DNA from: an uncultured Spirochaetaceae bacterium
GTDB taxonomy: Bacteria; Spirochaetota; Spirochaetia; Sphaerochaetales; Sphaerochaetaceae
Reading direction: 5' to 3'
Length of the DNA stretch: 46,796 bases
Assembly: GCA_944389115.1 (NCBI GenBank)
Contig: CALXLE010000142.1
Span: 1 to 46,796, forward strand
Shown here piece by piece: positions 42,274-46,796 of the stretch (positions within the stretch are counted from its first letter, which is position 1; every line of letters starts with the position of its first letter). Position numbers and translations under genes: made by a program. The notes below the pieces were generated by a model. That model was not told where the DNA came from, did not search any database, and worked only from the letters and a program-made list of their open reading frames with translations.

Positions 42274-42442
42274 AAGTCCTTTTTATATAGATTAAAGCCT
42301 CCTTTTCCAGCTGTCAACTTAAAATAAAATAAATTGATTTTGTTCTAGTTTAAAAAAATAGGCCACAAACCCATACATATAATATTAAATATGGATAATA
42401 TTCGGTTTCATAAATAAATTTTCAACTTTATGAAATTTTCTC

Positions 42443-42503
42443 TTGATTTACAGAAAGTTTGTGCTATTAATGAGTGTAACAGTGGTCTATCCTTTAGATC
42501 ACT
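42443..42503 (+). promoter_or_regulatory. Promoter and operator of the second sugar importer
   Basis: TTGATT (42443-42448), 16 bases, TATTAA (42465-42470). Just after the expected start, AGTGGTCTA (42481-42489) and TAGATCACT (42495-42503) form an inverted repeat with one mismatch. It shares GGTCTA with the site at 42263. The rest of this 283-base intergenic region is AT-rich, with no gene visible. Confidence 0.5.
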
Positions 42504-42521
42504 TTTAAAAGGAGGCATATT

Positions 42522-43844
42522 GTGAAGTCGGTATTGAAAATGTTCGTTTCATTGCTTGTTATTCTTCTGATTGCTGTTCCAGTATTTGCTAATGGCAGTA
42601 CGGAAGGAGGGAATGGAGATACCAAAACTATAACTTTCCTTTCTCTTTCTACGCAGGGTAATGGAATCAAAGCTGCTTTTGAAGAGTATCAGAAAACTCA
42701 TCCAGATGTAGAGCTTGATCTTGTGCCATGTACAACAGTAACAGACTTTGAGACTGTCATGACAGGATATATTGCAGCAGGAACGCTCCCTGACATGTAT
42801 CTTACTCAGATCGGTGCTGTTCAGCAGGAATATGCAGCAAATGGATATGTTCGCATGCTCGGAGATACAGGTGTCATGGAAAATGTCGTGCCTGGTGATT
42901 CTGAGACAATCATGTACAATGGTGATTATTTTACATTCCCTCTTATTACTGAGGGTGTTGCAATCACTGTCAATAATGAAGTGATAAAGGAAGCAGGAAT
43001 TGTTTTGGATGAAACTCATTATCCAAGATGTTTCTCTGAGTTCCTTGAGATGCTTGATCAGCTTGTTGCTGCAGGAATCCAGTATCCTATTGCAATCGCA
43101 GGAAAGGATGCATCATCTGTTACCTCATTTGCTTTCCAGTATATCTATCAGGTAATTTATGGAAAGGATCCAAATTGGTATGCAAATCTTCTCAGAGGTG
43201 AGCATACATGGAATGATGAGCTTTATCTTGACATGTTTGAGAAATATGGACAGCTGAAACCATATATTTCTCCGAATTGTCTTGGTATGGATCAGAATGG
43301 CGTATATAGAGCGGTTATTTCAGGAGAGTCGCCAATAATGTTTGGAGCACTTAATGTCGTTGCTTCAATACGTCAGATTGCTCCAGATCTTGATGTTCTT
43401 TGTTTGCCATCATGCTTCACAGATGATCCTGCCGACCAGACAATTATTCTTGGATATGGTGATGGCGTAAGTATCTGTTCTACCACTGATATTCCTGATG
43501 TCTGCATTGACTTCCTGAAGTACCTTGCATCGGATGAAGGAAGTACAATCTATGGAAATGCTACACAGTCGATACTTGCGACAAAAGAAAATCATGTGAA
43601 TAGCGATCCTGCAAATGATATTGTCACATATATAATGCAGAATGAAACTCTCCCTGTTAGCCCAATGTATAGCCGTCAGTGGATACCTGGAGTCAAGGAA
43701 GTAATGAAGACTGCTCAGCAGAACTGGTTTGCGGGCGCAGATGCTCAGACTGTCTGTGATGAAATTCAGGCTCAGCACGATAGACTCGTTGCAGCAAATC
43801 CAGATTGGGTTAAGAATTTCCTTGATACATATACAGAGAAGTAA
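42522..43844 (+). CDS. Sugar ABC transporter substrate-binding protein
   Basis: A 440-residue extracellular sugar-binding protein starting with GTG, 6 bases after GGAGG. The signal peptide ends around PVFANGSTEGG with no lipobox Cys. ITFLSLSTQGNGIKAAFEEY is the first strand of the MalE-like fold, and GTLPDMYLTQIGA is the usual N-lobe loop. The ligand is unknown. It is only distantly similar to the binding protein at 31174, so the two importers probably take different glycans. A hairpin (43864-43886) separates it from its permeases. Confidence 0.92.
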   Translation: MKSVLKMFVSLLVILLIAVPVFANGSTEGGNGDTKTITFLSLSTQGNGIKAAFEEYQKTHPDVELDLVPCTTVTDFETVMTGYIAAGTLPDMYLTQIGAVQQEYAANGYVRMLGDTGVMENVVPGDSETIMYNGDYFTFPLITEGVAITVNNEVIKEAGIVLDETHYPRCFSEFLEMLDQLVAAGIQYPIAIAGKDASSVTSFAFQYIYQVIYGKDPNWYANLLRGEHTWNDELYLDMFEKYGQLKPYISPNCLGMDQNGVYRAVISGESPIMFGALNVVASIRQIAPDLDVLCLPSCFTDDPADQTIILGYGDGVSICSTTDIPDVCIDFLKYLASDEGSTIYGNATQSILATKENHVNSDPANDIVTYIMQNETLPVSPMYSRQWIPGVKEVMKTAQQNWFAGADAQTVCDEIQAQHDRLVAANPDWVKNFLDTYTEK

Positions 43845-43863
43845 AGGAATTTTACCTGGTTCT

Positions 43864-43886
43864 GTCTGCCCCTTTTTGGGGCAGAC
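43864..43886 (+). terminator. Intercistronic hairpin between binding protein and permease genes
   Basis: GTCTGCCCC and GGGGCAGAC pair perfectly around TTTTT and run into TTTG. This is a leaky terminator or stabiliser like that between tctC and tctB, favouring excess binding protein. Confidence 0.55.
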
Positions 43887-43907
43887 TTTGAAATTGGAGG
43901 TTGAAGG

Positions 43908-44789
43908 ATGGATTTAAGTAAGAGAAACAGATTCAGTTTCAGCGAGTTCTTATTTGTTGTCCCCGCTTTGGTTTTTTATCTGGTATTTGTCGTATATCCA
44001 CTTTTAGGTGGAATATTTTACAGCCTTACTGATTGGAATGGCATCTCTCCAGGTTTCAATTTCATTGGGTTAGATAATTATATAAACCTTGCACATGACG
44101 AATATGTTTTAGGCCCTCTTTGGAACTCTGTAATATTCGCATTTGTATCGATGATACTTTTGAATGTGTTTGGTCTTCTTTTTGCAGTTGGGCTGGACAA
44201 TGTAGCTGGTAAAAGTTTTTATAGGGCGCTTTTTTATCTTCCCTCTGTTCTCGGATCACTTATTGTAGGATATATATTTAGCTTTTTGTTCACAGTTCCA
44301 TTCTCAGAATTTGGAAAAATGATAGGGTGGGAAGCCCTTGCAAATAATGCGCTTGGAGATCCTGATCTTGCTCTTGCCATGGGATGTTTTGTTGCAACAT
44401 GGAAAGGTGTTGGCTGGTATATGGTTATCTATATTGCGGGGTTGCAGAACGTTGATAGGTCTCTTCATGAAGCTGCAATTATCGATGGCGCATCTGCTTG
44501 GAAAAGATTCTGGTCAGTTACTTTCCCCCTGATAGCACCTGCTTTCACAATTAATATGATTCTCTCTGTAGAGAGAGCTTTCAAGGAATATGATCTTATG
44601 TTCTCTCTTACAGGAGGCGGCCCGGGAAGGGCAAGTGAACTGCTTTCAATGACCATCTATAACGAATCATTTACTAATAAGCGTGCTGGTTATGGGTCGG
44701 CTTTAGGTGTGATTCTGTTCCTTATTATAGTGGCTGTTACACTTATCCAGCTTGCAATGCTGAGGAGAAGAGAGAATGACATCAATTGA
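43908..44789 (+). CDS. Sugar ABC transporter permease (MalF/UgpA type)
   Basis: A 293-residue permease with six hydrophobic segments and the EAA loop HEAAIIDGASAWKRFWSVTFP near residue 187. GGAGG lies about 10 bases before ATG. Its 3' end overlaps the next permease by 14 bases. It is AT-rich like the rest of this operon. Confidence 0.93.
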   Translation: MDLSKRNRFSFSEFLFVVPALVFYLVFVVYPLLGGIFYSLTDWNGISPGFNFIGLDNYINLAHDEYVLGPLWNSVIFAFVSMILLNVFGLLFAVGLDNVAGKSFYRALFYLPSVLGSLIVGYIFSFLFTVPFSEFGKMIGWEALANNALGDPDLALAMGCFVATWKGVGWYMVIYIAGLQNVDRSLHEAAIIDGASAWKRFWSVTFPLIAPAFTINMILSVERAFKEYDLMFSLTGGGPGRASELLSMTIYNESFTNKRAGYGSALGVILFLIIVAVTLIQLAMLRRRENDIN

Positions 44790-45645
44790 TTATCAGAAAT
44801 ATAACAAGAGAATGAAGATGTTCAAGGTAGGAAGAAAGGCTGGTGTTCAGATTGTAATGACACTTCTAGCCATTGTAATCCTATATCCTTTTGTTATGGC
44901 TCTTGGCGTATCTGTTAAAAGTCCGATGGAAGCATTGCTTAGTCCCGAGACGTTTCCTACGGAATTCCATTTTGAGAATTATGCCGAAGCTTGGGAGATC
45001 ATGGACTATCCAACAATCTTCCTGAATACAACTTTTATTACAGTTGCAGGCGTATTGGGAATAGTGTTCATAACTGGTCTTGCAGGATATGTAATTGCTT
45101 GGTCTAGGTGTAAGCGCTTTTATAACTTTATATATGTTTTCTTCCTTTGTGGAATGATGGTGCCTTTTTATACAGCACTCGTTCCTCTTGTAAAGCTTAT
45201 GAGCGATTTACATCTGACAAATTCCCGTCTTGGAATGGTCATATACTATTGGGGAAGAAATGTTCCAATGGCTGTATTCCTTTATGTTGGTTTCATTCGA
45301 GGTATTTCTGGTGAGATTATGGAAGCGGCTGAGATTGATGGAGCTAATAGATGGTCAATATATTGGAGGATAATGTTTCCATTGATGAAACCAATTACAT
45401 CAACGATCCTTATTCTTGATGGTATGTCTCTTTGGAATGATTTCCTTTTCCCGAGAATGATGCTAACTAAGTCAGCACTTAGAACGATTTCCCTGTCTCA
45501 GTATTATTTCACAGGAGAACTTGGAACCCAGTATCATCTTGCTTTCTCTGCATATATTTTGACCATGCTGCCAATAATGATTGCTTATTTCTGTTTGCAG
45601 AAATACATCATTAAAGGTGTCGCATCAGGTGCTGTAAAAGGCTAA
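44776..45645 (+). CDS. Sugar ABC transporter permease (MalG/UgpE type)
   Basis: A 289-residue partner permease. The EAA loop reads IMEAAEIDGANRWSIYWRIMFP, and the C-terminus IIKGVASGAVKG is typical of MalG-like subunits. AGGAGAAGAGAG precedes ATG inside the upstream gene. The two permeases are coupled by the 14-base overlap. No ATPase gene accompanies them. Confidence 0.93.
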   Translation: MTSIDYQKYNKRMKMFKVGRKAGVQIVMTLLAIVILYPFVMALGVSVKSPMEALLSPETFPTEFHFENYAEAWEIMDYPTIFLNTTFITVAGVLGIVFITGLAGYVIAWSRCKRFYNFIYVFFLCGMMVPFYTALVPLVKLMSDLHLTNSRLGMVIYYWGRNVPMAVFLYVGFIRGISGEIMEAAEIDGANRWSIYWRIMFPLMKPITSTILILDGMSLWNDFLFPRMMLTKSALRTISLSQYYFTGELGTQYHLAFSAYILTMLPIMIAYFCLQKYIIKGVASGAVKG

Positions 45646-45660
45646 TCCATAGAAAGCAAT

Positions 45661-45682
45661 AGCCGCTGGAAAATCAGCGGCT
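45661..45682 (+). terminator. Hairpin between the importer and the third GHL6-type gene
   Basis: AGCCGCTG (45661-45668) pairs perfectly with CAGCGGCT (45675-45682), followed by only TT. Partial termination or transcript stabilisation is likely, with read-through to the glycosidase. Confidence 0.45.
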
Positions 45683-45703
45683 TTCATCAAAAGGAGAAAA
45701 TCT

Positions 45704-46796
45704 ATGAATATCGAATGGCTTGATAAAGGCCTTAGGATCATGCAGTACAACCTGCAGATCCGTGATACAGCAGGAATGAATCCAGTTAAGATTGCGGAAG
45801 AGACCCTTGCTTCAGCATCAAACGCTGTAGTCATCAATGTAGGCGGAATCTATGCATGGTATAGGAGCAATGTTCCATATCATCATATAAATGAATATCT
45901 TCCTGAAGGAAGAGATCTCCTTGAGGAACTGATCAGCGAGTTTCATAAGAGAGACATAAAAGTCATTGCAAGGTTCGATTTCAGTCTTGCTGATGACAGG
46001 ACATATCAGGAACATCCGGAATGGTTTGCTCGCGATAAGGATATGAATCCGATGATAGCCGGAGCGACCAGGATGGGAGGCTGGGATCAGCTTTTGACGA
46101 CCTGTTCTCTCAGTGGCTATAGAAACGAAGAGGTTGCTGTCCCTATTCTTGAGGAAGTGCTTGATAGATACGCCATTGATGGCATATTCCTGAATGCGCC
46201 CACAGCGCCTTTCTGCCGGTGCAACCATTGCCAGAAGAAGTATTTGGAGAAATATGGAAAGGTTATGCCAGAAAATGTTGATGACCTAGATCCGAAATGG
46301 TTGTCTGACTGTACAAAAGAGAACATAGATGTTCTTTATAAAGCTATTAAGAAAAAAAATAAGAATATCCCATTGATTCTGTACTATGCTCCATTTTCTG
46401 AGAAGATCAAGGGATTGGGTATATCACATAGAGATAGTATCTATGACCGCCTTGCTACTGCTGATTATATCTGCTGTGAGGCGCAGGATGTTCTTTCTGC
46501 AGGGATAAAAGGCATTTCCTGTACAGAAAAACCTTCTCTGAATATGAAATCCGGGTTTGAGCCTGAATCAGGTAAGAGACCATTCGGAATCATCCATTCC
46601 TGTCCTGGTATGGACTGGCGCCATGTAGGTCTTCCAAAGGCTGAATATCTTCCATGGATGGCTCAAGTTCCTGCCAGCCAGGGAGTGCTTTGGCATTCTG
46701 TAACAGGTTATCCAGATACGATTCTTGATAAGAATGTTATGGAGGCGGCTTCTGAAGTCAACCATATGGCAGAGAAGGTTGAATCGGATATGGATG
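45704..46796 (+). CDS. GHL6-type TIM-barrel glycosidase, copy 3, cut by the window end
   Basis: The frame is open from ATG 45704 to the last base (364 codons), so the gene is truncated only by the window. AAGGAGA stands 8 bases before ATG. The barrel landmarks match the two other copies: LRIMQYNLQIRD, VIARFDFSLA, HPEWFA, a DGIFLNA segment and the CRCNHC cluster. Similarity is lower, so it is a distinct subgroup. It directly follows the second importer operon (58 bases, with a hairpin), which suggests that it cleaves the sugar imported by it. The trimerisation and C-terminal domains are not in view. Confidence 0.72.
   Translation, partial: MNIEWLDKGLRIMQYNLQIRDTAGMNPVKIAEETLASASNAVVINVGGIYAWYRSNVPYHHINEYLPEGRDLLEELISEFHKRDIKVIARFDFSLADDRTYQEHPEWFARDKDMNPMIAGATRMGGWDQLLTTCSLSGYRNEEVAVPILEEVLDRYAIDGIFLNAPTAPFCRCNHCQKKYLEKYGKVMPENVDDLDPKWLSDCTKENIDVLYKAIKKKNKNIPLILYYAPFSEKIKGLGISHRDSIYDRLATADYICCEAQDVLSAGIKGISCTEKPSLNMKSGFEPESGKRPFGIIHSCPGMDWRHVGLPKAEYLPWMAQVPASQGVLWHSVTGYPDTILDKNVMEAASEVNHMAEKVESDMD

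Overview
This 46.8 kb window looks like chromosomal DNA of a fermentative, saccharolytic spirochaete, probably Sphaerochaeta-like. The evidence is the style of the exported solute-binding proteins, whose signal peptides end in small Gly/Ser-rich junctions such as FASGSKES, FAGGGNE, FAGGAGE and FANGSTEGG and carry no lipobox Cys. Several ABC sugar importers paired with GntR regulators and intracellular glycosidases point the same way. The assignment is inferred from sequence style, not from a search. I see no rRNA, tRNA, insertion sequence, prophage or CRISPR array.

Layout. (1) 1-5.6 kb: the 3' end of a PfkB sugar kinase, a low-molecular-weight phosphotyrosine phosphatase, an unrecognised secreted protein, kduI, and a methionine importer metN-metI. 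metQ follows as a separate unit behind a terminator and a Met-rich 20-codon reading frame. (2) 5.8-8.9 kb: a large GH38 alpha-mannosidase. (3) 9.0-20.6 kb: what appears to be one acid-catabolism locus. It holds a GntR/FCD regulator, an HpcH/HpaI aldolase, an APH-fold kinase, an enolase paralogue with altered active-site residues, an MtaA-like UroD-family protein, and a divergent CdaR/PucR-type regulator. A tripartite tricarboxylate transporter (tctC-B-A), a second HpcH aldolase and a D-2-hydroxyacid dehydrogenase follow. (4) 20.7-23.3 kb: a class II Fic protein with three palindromic sites at its promoter, and rmuC. (5) 23.3-29.1 kb: a GHL6-type glycosidase with its GntR regulator, a RelBE-type toxin-antitoxin pair, and a second GHL6-type glycosidase on the minus strand. 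(6) 29.4-41.5 kb: a sugar ABC importer, a GntR regulator, then a dehydrogenase, a domain-swapped GH3, a YicI-like GH31 alpha-xylosidase and a GH1 beta-glycosidase, followed by a sorbitol-type dehydrogenase of much higher GC. (7) 41.5-46.8 kb: a third GntR regulator, divergent from a second sugar importer, which leads into a third GHL6-type glycosidase cut by the window end.

How it fits together. Regions 5-7 look like a hemicellulose or glycan-oligosaccharide uptake and debranching island. The GH3, GH31 and GH1 set matches xyloglucan oligosaccharide breakdown. The three GHL6-type enzymes and three closely related GntR proteins look like a repeated module. Perfect TGGT-N3-ACCA sites sit at the predicted transcription starts of the divergent glycosidase and importer promoters at 29.1-29.4 kb.

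Region 3 is the best candidate for something undescribed. It encodes import of a carboxylate, two pyruvate-type aldolases, a 2-hydroxyacid dehydrogenase, a small-molecule kinase and an enolase-fold enzyme lacking two substrate-site residues of glycolytic enolase. It has no recognisable acid-sugar dehydratase. A kinase plus enolase-like phospho-dehydration route feeding the aldolases is a testable hypothesis. A 15-bp element shared in opposite orientation by the two outward transcription units suggests that they are co-regulated.
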